DNA from: Isoetes taiwanensis
Lineage: Eukaryota; Streptophyta; Lycopodiopsida; Isoetales; Isoetaceae
DNA: 64,000 nt
Direction of reading: 5' to 3'
Assembly (NCBI GenBank): GCA_021234155.1
Contig: JAJEKV010000206.1
Location: forward strand, 1,488,001-1,552,000
The notes under the pieces were generated by a model. The model saw nothing but the letters and a program-made list of their open reading frames with translations. It did no database searches and was not told where the DNA came from. A program made the translations under genes and the position numbers. This document shows positions 44,661 through 58,635 of this stretch, piece after piece. Numbering within the stretch: the first letter of the stretch is position 1; each line of letters begins with the position of its first letter.

Positions 44661-46970
44661 GAAGCTGGAGCTACAACAGCCACTATCGCCGTAACAGAAG
44701 GTTTATAATTTTCGAATGGCTGCCTTGAAACGTAAAAGACCGATTCTGACCAATAATGGGTTTGCATGAAGACGTTTTGGATCATATATGGAATGAAGGA
44801 GGAGATACAAAATGCTAGAATCGGCCTGTAGACGCTCTGGCTAAGGATCTCGCGAATTGACCAAACATATATTTGAGATAACTATTGCATGCACCACATC
44901 CTAGCAAATTTCTGGATAAATAATATCTTTTGGCTGTTGTTTATGCGAAGAGTGTGCAATTCGTAGAGTATCTAGTTCCAGCTTTGAGTCTTCAGAAATT
45001 TAACATTTAAGACATCAAGTTCTAAAGTTGAGCCTAGTAAAGAAATGTAATGTTTGGGACTGAATTGCCCAAGATTCCCTTTAGATCACTGTAAGATTTT
45101 CAAAAAATCCACAAAAAGTTCGTATAGTATTTAAGTAATTTGTTATATGGAAGTGTGTTCAGTTCGTATAGTATTTAATTCCAGCTTTAAATCTTCGAAA
45201 ATTTAAAAGTCAAATTTCAAGATTCGTCGTGATTCTATCAAGATTTACTTGGAGTCTCCAATATGCCTGTGCAAATACTGTGCAGCTCATATCGTATTAG
45301 TTCAAGCTTGCAATTAAGGAGACAATTCCCTAATGGCATTTGCTCCTACCATATGAATAGTGAGCAATTTGTATGGTCTTTAGATCGAGCTTCAAATTTG
45401 GCAAATGTAAACATTGAGGCACCAAGTTATAGGTATAACACTGCATATACATTGATCTTTCACTTTGGAAAAAGTAAACGTCGAGGCATTAACTTCTAGA
45501 TAGATTATGGTTGTAAACATGTTGCATGTTCAATGTGTGAAATCTTATTTAGTTTAACCAAATTTATAAGAACAGAATAGAATGATTTTTTATCGTTCAC
45601 GGAGACCAATCGGCCCATGGGACCCAATGAAAGTGACGTGGTATTTAGAGACAATCTACTTCAAATTATATGCTTTGAGAATTGCTATGCTCTAATAAGT
45701 AGAAAATTGCACATATGTAACGTTAACCTTATCTCTAATTAAGGAAACATTGGAATAGATTGTTAGCAGGCCACTTTGGCACAACATACAACGTGTGTTA
45801 AGTTAGCCTAGCCGCATAAGTAGTGCAAAAAATAGGCGACTTTTTCGATTTGAATACACAAACTTTCTCATGAATTTTATTTTTGATACACATTAATACA
45901 TTTTTAATTTCTCAAGGGTTGGCTTTAATTTTATTAAAGAAGTATGATCCACCTTTGACCAGAGCCCATCAATATTGAGGACAAAAATGCTCTTTTCAAC
46001 CTCTCAAAACAAACAGTGTATTACTATTGGAAAGCAATCAATATGCACATAGTATTTCTATTTCTGTTAAAGGCTATCTGCCAAAGACGATGAAGTCAAG
46101 GGTGTCTAACAAAGACAATATGCTATCCTCAAACCTTTAAACGACATATAAAGTCCATTGGATCTTGATCGACATGTGTGTATGAGGCAACATTTAGGAA
46201 AGAAAGCATGCACTACGTCAAAGTCCAAATCAAACCAAAATATCTTATATATAATATGCAACGCTTCTATAACCACAAAGGCCAGGAAATAAAGGATGCA
46301 AGATAGTTGGCACAAACTTATGGTGCCTAGTTCGAGTCTTAAATTCGATAATTTCAAGTTGTTATGAAGGTTCACAAAGATTTCCGTAGATTGCTTAATA
46401 TTCTTTTCCCCTAGAATCCTGAAGATTGTCTTGGACCCATAGATTCCCCTGTAGTTTGTATGGTTCTATTTCGAGCTTCAAATTTAAAATATTTAAAAAT
46501 TATATGAAGATACCTTAAGATTCTCTAAGACTATATTAGGTTTTCTCTAGATTCTTCAAGATTCCTTTCGTCAGTTTTGGGACGAAGGTTGTTATTCTCA
46601 AGATCCCTATTTCTCTTATGCTCGCATTGCGAGTCAACGTGAAACTTAAAAGACAATGGATGCGAATGGGTGCACTTCTTATGGTGTCTACTCCGAGCTT
46701 TAAATTAATTATATGAAGGTTGTCCTGGATTGCTTAAGATTATACGTGGATTCTTCCCTAGATTCCCTAGGATGGCATAAGGAACTCCCAAGGTTTCGAA
46801 TATATGAAAAGCAATTTCCCTAGATATATAATATGGTTTGTGCTTTAGGCTTGGGAAAATTAAATATTAAGATGTGAAGAAATATACAAAATTTATCTCT
46901 AAATGAAACTTGTATAACCTTTGTGACGTGTAGAGACATGACAATCTCCAACTTTATTAAAACAGTGTTT
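44661..46970. repeat. Array of diverged low-copy repeats
   Basis: Recurrent phrases such as AGTATCTAGTTCCAGCTTT, TTCGAAAATTTAAAAGTC and AAGATTCTC recur irregularly around 44965-45070, 45120-45250, 46440-46560 and 46680-46760. 44965-45064 pairs with 49269-49366. No gene is seen. Confidence 0.55.
45574..45640 (-). mobile_element. LINE family B 3' end relic
   Basis: CAGAATAGAATG (short GAATA tail) followed by TTTTATCGTTCACGGAGACC and AATCGGCCCATGGGACCC. This is the family B terminus, only about 65 bp long: an extreme 5' truncation. Confidence 0.75.
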
Positions 46971-48702
<1,732 letters not shown>

Positions 48703-50403
48703 ATTCCGGTAAATTCTCAAAGACTTTATGATCGTTCTCTTCGATTCCCTAGAATCCCAAAAATTTACTGAGATTCGTATAGATTATGATGCAGTTTGCA
48801 TGGTATCTATTCAACCTTCAAATTTGATATATTTAAAAAATTGTAGTTCCTTTCAATCTGTAAATTTGAACGATCTAAAAATTGTATGAAGATTGTCATG
48901 GATTGCTTAAAATCATAGCTGGACTCTCCAAGATTCCATAAGTTCTATAATTCTTCTTGATTACCGAAGATTGTTTAGTGTTTTCTTAATACGAGATCCT
49001 CCTAAGATTCTTCGCGAAGAACCATCTAGATTTCATAAGAATCTGTCAAGATTCTCTTATCTTTTCTAGGAACTCCTATAGAGTTGTATGATTTGTAATA
49101 GCTAGAAATATAATCTCCACCAAATATAAAGTAGTGTGATATATACACACAATCTCGAACTTTATTAAAAATCAAGATGTGAACAAATATATGAAATCCT
49201 TATATGCAAATTGAAAGATTTCTAAATGCAAATTGAAAGATTTGTATCGAAGTGTGTCTTGATTTAGTATAGTATCTAGTTCCAGCTTTAAGTCTTCGAA
49301 GATTCAAAAATTTAGACATCAAGTTCTAAGTTGAGGCTAGGTAGGAAAGGTAATGTTTGGGATTGGTTGAGGCTAGCAAGATTGGTGACCTATGAATACC
49401 ATTAAACCTCATGGAACTCAAACCCTAGCAAGTTAGGCGACCTATGAGTTCCAACAACTGATATGCGATTTAGAATTGTTAAAATCTTCAACAATGTTAT
49501 TGCATTTTGCATAGCTTGTTTTTGCATTAAACAACATTGCTTCGACAACTAGCGTCGTATCCCAAGAGTGGCAACCACACGTTGGACTCCAGAGTATGAG
49601 GGACTGGTAAAAATCTGCAATGCATGTGAAAAAAAGGCTTTCACAGATTGCCACAATGCCAACTTGTTTTTCTTTTGTTGTTCGAATTATACCTTCTACT
49701 AACTATGCAAAAACGAATCCCCAATCCTTATATTGACAATCAAGTTTAAGATAGAATCATAAAAGTCTAAACAACATGGAAATTACAGGGAACACAAGTT
49801 GTAATGATGGGAAATAACAATGTTATTTAAAAAGAAATAAACAATTAAAATATATTCTTAAAATGAGACTTCTTATAAGGATGTGCCACACTTACTGTGC
49901 ATCTTGATTTCCCATTGAAAAACAAAAATCACTTTGATGTCAAAATCGAAATGCTCGAAAAATAGCCTTCTGCACAACAATTTGAATGGTAATTCAATTT
50001 CAGGCTTTAAATAAAACTTGGAATAGTCTATCCAAGTTTTACCATTTTATATTCTTCTGAAGTTGCAAGTGGGTCCACTCTACCCTATCTGAAGTATCCT
50101 AGACCTTAAGACATGGATTTGTTCCAGCCAAATATCACTTGGATGCAAAATACAGAACATCAAAGATAAGATAGATATCTTTGCATATCATGGAGCTCAA
50201 TCATGGAACCCTATCCGAAAGGTCCAATTCACCCACCAAGATGTGCTGAACAAAGATGGATGATGCATGATTGCGATTGCAGGTGCTGGAACAACTCAAA
50301 TATGACACGGCAGGGGATGCCTGCAAATATATTGTAATTTGTATCAACAGTTATTCAAGCATGTTTAAGCCAAATTAATAACTAAATTACATGAATTGGA
50401 TAC
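48703..50403. other. Non-coding region continuing the diverged repeats
   Basis: 49269-49366 pairs with 44965-45064. The remainder, to the possible exon at 50404, has no supported gene. Confidence 0.5.
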
Positions 50404-50658
50404 CTTTCCTTCGAGAATATAGTGACGATTCATCATCGTCACTATATACCCGAACAAAAGAACATCGAAGATTGGGTACATAGTATAGCCAAGCCAAACT
50501 ATAATATCGGCCAGGGCCAATGAAGCTACCACGCAAATAAAGGACCGAAAAAAAATCATGTTGATATGGTTTAGGAAGAACAATCTCTACTTTAATTGGA
50601 GAGCAATTCATTAGACAGTTAACATGAACATCTTGAAAGCATATTTGCAATGGACAAC
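50404..50658 (-). CDS. Possible internal exon of an unrecognised gene
   Basis: A 255-bp stretch between a TGGTTTCAG acceptor and an AAG|GTATCC donor is open in a frame with CPLQICFQDVHVNCLMNCSP and FSVLYLRGSFIGPGRYYSLA. A second frame in the same interval is also open and strongly hydrophobic (SFICVVASLALADIIVWLGY), so the frame is undecided. No partner exon is convincing, though a small candidate lies near 51620-51660 (NLKIYYLQADLGA followed by GTAAGT). I recognise no family. Confidence 0.25.
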
Positions 50659-53016
50659 CTGAAACCAGTAAAACTTCCTTTATAGATTATCCTAATGAAG
50701 GGACTGCGAAAATTGATAAAATCCCAGCTTTTAAACGAATGTAGTGAGGCAAAAAGCCATCATGATTCACTTGAAAGCCCCTGAATTCTCTATTTGTATC
50801 ATAGAGAACTTAAAGAATATTGGAATACATAGTTCCCCAGTTAAAAGCATACATGAAACTATGATGAGAGAACTTAAAAAAACATAGGATGCCAGATATA
50901 AAATCACCTGCTATAAAATTCTGTTACAGAGAATTTTTGTAATTCTTTCATACCAATTAGTGTCATCAATAGAACAATGCTTTGTTCTTGCCATTTTCAT
51001 GTGCTCTAGCATATGAAGCTCAGCAATATTAACCATTCAATAACATACTGATAACGCATTTCATCCTCTTCACTTCTGAGAAAGGCAAGTGCAAAGCTTA
51101 AGGCCAGAGTGGACATCTTAAGAACTAGAGAAGAACTTGCCTGTAGCAGAGTAATTAAATTGAAAAATAATTTGGGACTAACCTTTGTTCAAGAAAAGAA
51201 CTTGCCTCAAGAAATTCGCTGGGCTTGCCAAGCCAGCTTCTATTAAGAAATTTTAAGCTCAGGGCATTTCTCCTATGCATTTACTGCCTAAGAGTACACA
51301 TTGAAATTGAAGCTTGCAAGGCCTTCTATTTGCAACTTACCTCAGCATGCAGCCATCGAGTTGAATGCTATGCACCAAACAGTAATAAACAATGCACACA
51401 ATGGTCCTAGTGCTATTAAAAGTGGTAACCATACAAATTCAGTCATCTGTGAAGGTAAAATAATCTAATTCTCACATATACTTTAAATAGATTGTTATTT
51501 GTCTACACACATTCCACGAATCTGGCCAATCAGACCAGTATAAATAGGACACGTTAACATAAAGTATATCAAAACATAAAGTAAATCAAAGGAGATATGA
51601 ACCTTAATGGTGGTCTAGAATCTCACTTACAGCTCCAAGATCAGCCTGCAAATAGTAAATCTTCAAATTTCTGAAGTGAAACAAAGGATATGCCATCTGC
51701 ATGCCTTCTCGCCGTTTCTTCAAATGTTGATAACAAGAAAAACTGACAAAGGAATTGATCGACGGATAGGCGGCCCGGTTGGCTTTATAAGCTGACGAGT
51801 CTTGCTCAAGAACAAATCTTTCTCGACCCAAGCACAAAATGCCCTGCTATCTTAAACTTGTGTAACGCGAAGAATGGGCTAAAGGAATGTAGGGACTTTT
51901 CATTATGCTACAAGGAGACATGAAAACCAAGTTTTTCGTGATCGTGCTTACACCTTAATCGTGTGGATTTAGCGTTCTTAAATATCAAAAACAATTTCTG
52001 AGCCTTTGCATCTCATAATGCAATACACCAATCGAGTTTCTATGCGGATAGTAGCATTACGTTCGTAGAATTTTGCATTATATAAAGGCAAAAAGAGACT
52101 CCATACAAAAAAAAAGCCACGAAATTGTAAGAAATCATTATGAACCAAATGCAATCACCTAATGGGAATAAGTCCATCCACATTACCATCGATGATCGAG
52201 AGCCGCCCAAAGCAAAAATATTGACAACTCCAGTCAGGATGTCGGACTCCTTTGCAGGTCGAGCAAGAAAACATGGGTTCTTTCTTGCGGGACGTTTTTG
52301 GCGGGACAAACGACCACTCTTACGCCTTGACTACAAACATGCCCATCCTTGGATTTAGGGTTTACATAAACTGCATTTGTAAAGCCACGAATAAAAGTAA
52401 TTCAATTAGACAAACCTAGCTCCATTTTTGAAAGGGCATGGACATGTCGATGGGTTTTGCACGTGACTAATTTTTGACAGAACCACCCCAAATGCATAAA
52501 CATCCCTTAAATTTGCAAGCTGCCAATCCAAAATTTTTAAGGCTATAAAAATATAGAAAATCTGAGCCATCCTGTAGCATTTCATCCCACATAATTGACG
52601 GAATACCTATAACAAACTAAAAGTTATGTATTGACCAAGTTCTAAAAGCCTCATTTGGAAAAAACCCTTGAAAAATACAATCAATGTCTTGGTTTTTGAG
52701 CAAAACTTGGATGGAAAACCTTGAATCGAGGGAATCGTGCAATCAAATGTTGTATAAAAGCTTGATTCAGCAATCTGAGGTCCGCGAAATTTTTGAGCCA
52801 TATTTGGGAAAAAAATGATTGTTCTTGATGATGCAGAGCCTGAATTTGGGTCTCTAAAATCCAAGACCAAATGCCAATAAGTTTTCCAAATGGCAAAGCC
52901 CATCAGGTAGCTCCCTAGATGACATTACCGATGCCACACACTGCCTCTGCTCCGATCCTTGCAATTGCGGACATAAATTCTGAAAGGAAAATCTTCGGTC
53001 CGCCCTGCCAGTTACT
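50659..53016. other. 2.4-kb region without a recognised gene
   Basis: Short frames on both strands at 52040-52360 and 52607-52903 lack splice signals or recognisable motifs. I could not choose a coding strand. Confidence 0.4.
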
Positions 53017-53180
53017 CGGTTGGAGCATCATGGATCCAGAACGTAGGTGATCGAGAGTTTACAGCAAATAGTAGGTTTGAAGCAGTCATCAGCATATCTT
53101 AGGTATATTCTAGCATATACTTAAGATATGCCATAAACCCGCATAAACAAGGGTTTGCCCCCCTAGGGGCAACCCAAAAA
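53017..53180 (-). repeat. Dispersed repeat C, copy 3
   Basis: The inverted copy of 33638-33796. The edge at 53180 (GGGGCAACCCAAAAA) coincides with the edge of the other copies, so this is a true element end. Confidence 0.8.
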
Positions 53181-53350
53181 TGTGAATTCATTTCACAATT
53201 GCTCCAGTATTCCCAGCTATGCCCAGCAATGCTGGGCACCTTAACTAGTATGGTCTATGGTTTCAGGAATTGTTATTTTTACATCCATATCAAATCCCTC
53301 TGGAACCCCTGTTCCTCTTCTTATCTTCACATAGCATGCTTTTCCTCCCA

Positions 53351-53410
53351 GAGTCAATATCATTGTGGTCATGAAAGCCAGAGTCAATATCATTGTGGTC
53401 ATGAAAGCCA
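53351..53410. repeat. Perfect 30-bp tandem duplication
   Basis: GAGTCAATATCATTGTGGTC plus ATGAAAGCCA occurs twice without a mismatch, implying a recent event. Confidence 0.9.
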
Positions 53411-53879
53411 CGTTGGCGAAAACACTCTCATATGCAATGATTGCTTAGAATTTGTGGAAAAACTTAATCTTATAAAGGTCACTATAACATCCATCGGTTT
53501 TTTCATTAGGCCCTGCATGAGTCATCCTAGAAAAGCTTGACTTCATCCTCGATGGTTTTTGTAAGTGCCATATTGACAGGAATGTTGTTCATCCTGCAAC
53601 ATTAATAGATAGGAAGTAAGGAAAATGCAATAAACGATATAACATTATACATTGAAAACTATTTTTAAAATGGGGCCCCTCCCTTGCTTTCACCAATGTT
53701 TCTTTCCTCTTCTCTTTGTTTGACACCCTTCCATTATCATGATGTTAGCATATCGACTCTAAGAGGAATTTCCTTATATTTTGTGAGTATTGACATTAGA
53801 CCAAAATAATAAACATGCATAAACTTGTACATACATGAATATTGTTGTTGTTAACCAGATGGGCCATCTCAAAACTTTA

Positions 53880-54715
53880 CTATTAGGTTCTGACAGGGTT
53901 GTCGCTTGACTCCCTTGCTCTTCACTATTGTGACAGAATTGTTGTCCCAACTCCTCGATGGCTAGATGGCTCTCATGAGGGCTGTAACTAATATGCCGAT
54001 GATACTTTTCTTGTTTTTAATGGTTATTGTTGAAAGCCTACATGATGCAAGCTACTTCTAGATCCTTTCTCCTTAGCCCCTGGGGATCTTGTAGGCTGGA
54101 GAAGGTCCAGGGTCCTTTGTGTATTCTTGGCTATCCCTGGACTGTGCTTCCTCATAATCAACCTACAAAACTTTTGGGCATTCTTGTGGGGGTGCATGTT
54201 TTTGCCTCAAGTGCTTGGGATGAAAATTAGATTGGCAAAATTGTACTGAGTGGATGGTTGATTGCCATCAATTATGCATCAATCTAATGTTAATGTGTCT
54301 ATTGGGATATATGATGCACATGTTAAGCCAAAGAAGTTTGTTTCTTCCATGTACATGTTGCGCTCGGATTCAGAACCTCTCACCCGGTCCCAGTTGTGGC
54401 ATCTTCTCCTCAACCACACCAGAAAAGTATCTGGGGATAAATTGCTCCACCTTAAAGTGTTAATATTGCGGTGGAAAATTCTCCATAGATGTGCTCAAGT
54501 GAGTGTCCTAGTCCATAAGATGAATCCAAGAATTTCAAATCTTCATCTTCTCTGTGGCCAATGTGTTGAAACTCCCGAATATTGCTTCTTCTTGTGCGAT
54601 CACCTGTATCTTGCTCGGTCAATGTGGTTCATGCTTTTTAGCATGTCATCCACCAGCCAGGAGATTCTACATACACTTTATCACTCTAATTGGCTCGCTT
54701 CTAGTTAAATAATCT
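53880..54715 (+). mobile_element. Relic of an L1-type LINE (RT end and zf-RVT)
   Basis: Across frames, GLSLDSLALHYCDRI-like and YADDTFLVFNGYC match the RT motifs before and at the YADD box. After a thumb-like region, 54262-54708 gives SQLWHLLLNH, WKILHRCAQVSVLVHKMNP and LHLLCGQCVETPEYCFFLCD, a zf-RVT zinc-binding domain with CGQC-x-H/Y-x-C spacing typical of plant L1 elements. It is a third, distinct LINE lineage here and the most decayed. Confidence 0.7.
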
Positions 54716-55300
54716 GGTCTATCTGGCAGAAGCAACACGTGTATCTTTCAAGAAGCATGCATTTTTTATCAACATCTTCTTCTGTACTCAACATGAGATA
54801 TTAAAGCTTATCATTGTTCTGTTGAGATAGCAGGATCGTGCAATGGGTCATGCTTTCAGCAAAGGGGCATTTTAGAACTTGCATCTTGCATCAAGGCCGA
54901 AACCATATAGACATCAAGGCATTATTCTAATGGTTCGAAGTTACTAGTTAAGAAGACAAATATGAAAAAAAAAGATCCCGGTCAGGTGAAAATGAAAATA
55001 GAAGGATCGATGACAGTGCATATCTATTCTGGGATAAACTTGGCTTGTGGGAATTGTTGAACACAGAGCGATCAGCAGTTCAGGGATTAAGGTCGATCTA
55101 TGCTGGAATCGGATTGAGAAATCGGATCAAACCTGGGTGTTTCGGCATTGTAAAAATGCATCGTTCATAAGGTGTATGCATATATTACTTTTGAAGAAAT
55201 AAGAAAAATCGGCTCCTTATATTGTTCATGTGGTTGGCATTAAAACATACAGTAATGTGATATGTCCTAAGCATACTAGCAATTAAGAATTTACTAACGG

Positions 55301-55312
55301 TAGTATCAGAGC
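55301..55312 (+). promoter_or_regulatory. Copia 2 primer binding site
   Basis: TAGTATCAGAGC, one base from the standard TGGTATCAGAGC, eight bases before the gag ATG at 55320. Confidence 0.75.
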
Positions 55313-55319
55313 TAGCATA

Positions 55320-56136
55320 ATGTCAACCCGATTTGGAGCAACTCTTCTGAACTCCATAGATGTGTTTAAAGGAAAAGAAGGATTTCAGACATGAAAAGAA
55401 CAGATGAAGGAACTGTTGGTGTTTGAAAAACTGTGGAGTCTTATTGAGCCACTAGAGCAGTCTGCAGAAAGTAGTAGTACTGCAGTTCAAACTGGATCAA
55501 AGGCAACAGGGGATGAAGTATCTAATAGCTCTACTAGGAAAGGTGAAGAGGTAAGCTCTACATCCAAATCTATTAAAACTGAAGATGCTGAGCTTAGAGT
55601 TACACAAGCTAGAGCTACCATAATGTGCAAGGTAGCACCTAACATCATAATCAAGATTAGAGGACTCAGTCCTAAGGAAATGTGGAATTATCTTATAAAG
55701 AACTTCCAGAAAAAAAATTCATCCCAGATTGATGTTCTTGAGAAAGAATTGAGAATGCTTAAGTATGATAGAAAGATGGATGTGACGGAGTTATCTACAT
55801 AGGTTGACTTAATTTGTACAGATCTTGATGCGGCAGGGGAAGGTTTATCTGAAAATGCAAAATATTACAAATATCTCTAATATGGAAACCCTTTCCACAT
55901 TTATTAGAACAGTTGCAAAGGACAGGGATGAGGCTGAAAGACTAGCCAGGACTGAAATAGAGCAGAAGAAGCTTAGGAAGGAGGAAGAAGAAGGCACTGT
56001 TGAAGTTTTAATAGCTAAGAAAGGTAAGAATAAAGGTGAATACAAAGGTAAGGCTGCAAAGTTTACAAGTAAGTATTCTGGACCGTGTTATCTTTGTGTG
56101 AAAAGATTAATTGTCCTAATGGTTCAAAAGTTGTGA
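55320..56136 (+). pseudogene. Copia 2 gag
   Basis: It starts MSTRFGATLLNSIDVFKGKE. The Trp expected in FQ-T-W-KEQMKELL is TGA at 55392, after which the same frame continues to 55802 (SPKEMWNYLIKNF, typical gag helix LEKELRMLKYDRKMDV). A frameshift near 55870 moves the reading to SNMETLSTFIRTVAKDRDEA and a Lys/Glu-rich linker. Gag forms the virus-like particle that packages element RNA. Confidence 0.8.
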
Positions 56137-56708
56137 ACTGCTACACTTGTAGCGGTGTAGGCCATTATGCTAGTAAATGCCAGTCTCCAAAAGGTATTAA
56201 TAGAGGGAGAGGAAGAGGAGCACGAGGCAGAGGAAGGGGCAACACGCCCAGAGGAAGAGATGGCAGAAGAAGTGCTGCTGCGTTTAGTATTGCATCTGAG
56301 GAAAGTGATAGTGAAGAAGAAGAGAAAGAAGAAGATGAGGAGAGAGAGGTAAAACCTGCGTCTATGCTTTCCCATTATGATGGAACTAATAAGTTTGATC
56401 ATTCTTTTATACTAGATAGTGGAGCAGAAAAGACGATAGTTAGCAATGTCAAATTGCTGAGCGAAAAGTCTGATGCAGGTACAAAAAGAGTGAAGCTCGG
56501 TGATGGAAGATTTCATAATGCATATGCTGAAGGAATGTTGCAGCTATTTAATTTAGAAGGAAAACATGTAAATGTTTTGTGTGTGCCAGGAATGATTAAA
56601 AACTTGGTTTCCATAAGCCAATTTGTTAATCTTGGCTTTGTTTGTACATTCGATAAGAATGTTTGTAAAGTTTTGAGAAATAATAAAATTGAGTTTTTAG
56701 CAATTTGA
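56112..56708 (+). pseudogene. Copia 2 zinc knuckle and aspartic protease
   Basis: CYTCSGVGHYASKC is a perfect CX2CX4HX4C knuckle. It is followed by an Arg/Gly-rich stretch (RGRGARGRGRG), an acidic stretch, and HSFILDSGAEKTIVSN, the protease active site (DSGA). Next come a flap and C-terminal region with VLCVPGMIKNLVSISQ. The frame closes at 56708, just before the pre-integrase domain in the neighbouring frame. Confidence 0.85.
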
Positions 56709-56721
56709 GTGGGAAACTTGT

Positions 56722-57281
56722 TTGAGTTCTCAAAGTGACTATTGTGTTAATAGTGTTGACTTAGATGAAGATACAACAAAGTTGTGGCATAAGCGGTTAG
56801 CTCTTACTCGATTGAAAAATATAAATGTAACGATAAAGAAAAATATGCACAAGGGCAAAATAAAAGTGAAGGTTGAAGGAAACTTTGCTAGGATTGGGAA
56901 ACTTTGCCATTTCAGAAAGAAAGAAAAAAGGGCCAAAGATATTCTAGAGATTGTACATTAGGACTTGTATATTGGGTAAGCACTGGAAAAAGGTATTTGG
57001 GTTGCCATGTTGCCTACAGAAAAACGGAAAAAACGGGGCCAAAGATATTCTACAACATGTATGTACTACTACTCTTGAACATACATTTCTTTTAGTCAAT
57101 CTTGTAGGCTAGGGGACTTTTAAAATCAATTATGCGTCTGAGGAAGAAAAGTACCTTTTGGAAAAAGGTTTTTTCTTTTTTTTGATGACTATAGTAGGAG
57201 ATGCAAAGTTTATTTGTTAAGAAAGAAAAATGATTATTTTGATGCATTTAAAGAATTTTTAGCAGAAAGTGAAAGAGAAAC
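56722..57281 (+). pseudogene. Copia 2 GAG-pre-integrase and integrase, 5' part
   Basis: KLWHKRLALTRLKNINV matches the LWHxRLGH zinc-binding pre-integrase motif with the second His changed. Frameshifts follow. Near 57180-57281 the integrase core reads DDYSRRCKVYLLRKKNDYFD and FKEFLAESERET, where the LINE interrupts. The D of DDYSR is the first part of the DDE integrase core region. Confidence 0.75.
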
Positions 57282-58629
57282 AAGGAAGGAAGGAAGGAAG
57301 GAAGGAAGGAAGGAAGGAAGGAAGGAAGGAAGGAAGGAAGGAAGTATATTTTAACGTCGCGGAGGCCAAACTTGACCTATGAGGCGGTACATGCATTACA
57401 CAAAGCGAGATAAAACCACACCAAAAAGACAAATGCTACTATACAATGTGTCCCTACTCTTGGGATGAAAAAACCCCACATGGGGGAGGAAAAACCACGG
57501 TAGTAGGCTCGGATCCCTTGTCTGTAAAGGGATTCTCGGCGGTAGAGACTTGCAAAATGTAGGATGCGAGGCGTGCAACCATTGGCGATGCCGGCAATTG
57601 ATGCGGCGGTGCCTCGAGCATCTAAATCAGCATGTGTTGCTTTCGGATATGCGTATATGCAGGACACTCTTGCGAGCATGGTGCTCATCCTCTATTGTCG
57701 CATGTGGCAACACGGCATATTCTCTCATCTTGGGGATTCTACGCCCTCCATCGTAGTCCAGCGACACTGTTTCAGTGCGAGATGATGGGACCCACGTCCT
57801 CCGCGGAGGCAATAGCTCTCCGTTTCTTCATAGATAGTATGCACTTTCAAACTTGGGTGTGGGCCATGTTCGGTGTTAGATTAACTGCGTGTGGTAGTGC
57901 TCGTTTTAGGCTTTGCGAAAGTGGTGCATCCCGCGAGTGGTGGCAAAGCGCTCATTCAGATGTCGCGGCTGTTCACGGGCATCGGGCATAGCCACTGTCT
58001 GGCGGTAGTCTATAGACCACGTTGCGAACCACCACGGCGATGCTCTGCCATACCCTCTTGGCCGTTGTGGCTCTTGTGCCAATAACAAAGCCCTCGGGGG
58101 AGGCGTTGTGCATCCATCTTTGGTGACCTTGTGGAAATATGCAAGATGTGCGCATATAGCCCGGAATGTTGGGGGCGAACCAGTCTCATATAACAAAATC
58201 GATAAGGCACCGTGTCTTTGATACCTAGGTTGTATGTTAAGAAGGCCTTTTGCACCCTCTCTAGCTTATCGAGGTGTTCTTGCTAATTGTTGGACCCCGG
58301 ACCTCTACCCCATACAACAATCTGGGTTTCGAAAGTGCACGAGCAGGTGTGCTCGTGCCCGATCACATAGGTCTGATACGTAGCGGCTCATACGCATAGC
58401 ATACATGGCTTTCCATCTGCGCTGACCCGTCTTTCCACCTGATCATCCCATAACATGCTAAGCATAAAAAGTCGATTCCCAGATACTTGAAGGTCCTTAC
58501 AACATCCACCTTCTGTCCTCTGTAATAGAGATCTGGGATATCATGCTGCGAGGAGAGGACTGCCAGGAGCTTAGTTTTCTGCAGGTTCATCGTCATTCCT
58601 GTTGTGTCACAGAACCCACTAAGAGCGTC
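57282..58629 (-). mobile_element. LINE family B, copy 2, inserted in Copia integrase
   Basis: The 3' tail is (GGAA)n at 57282-57343, followed by the family B terminus (CGTCGCGGAGGCCAAACTTG). The element ends inside the RT thumb at the right (58596-58363: MTMNLQKTKLLAVL, VVRTFKYLGIDF), so it is 5'-truncated at about 1.3 kb. AGAAAC at 57276-57281 and 58630-58635 is a likely short target duplication. Copia integrase resumes immediately after (KCLRNDRGGEY). Confidence 0.85.
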
Positions 58630-58635
58630 AGAAAC

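Noticed and set aside
44030-44728. Lys/Gly/Glu-rich frames (and Phe/Ser/Pro-rich ones on the other strand)
   Set aside because: Composition artefact of the polypurine tract, which has no stop codons by chance in these frames.
52040-52360. Overlapping frames on both strands, one basic and one hydrophobic
   Set aside because: Neither has splice signals, partner exons or recognisable motifs, so I could not choose one.
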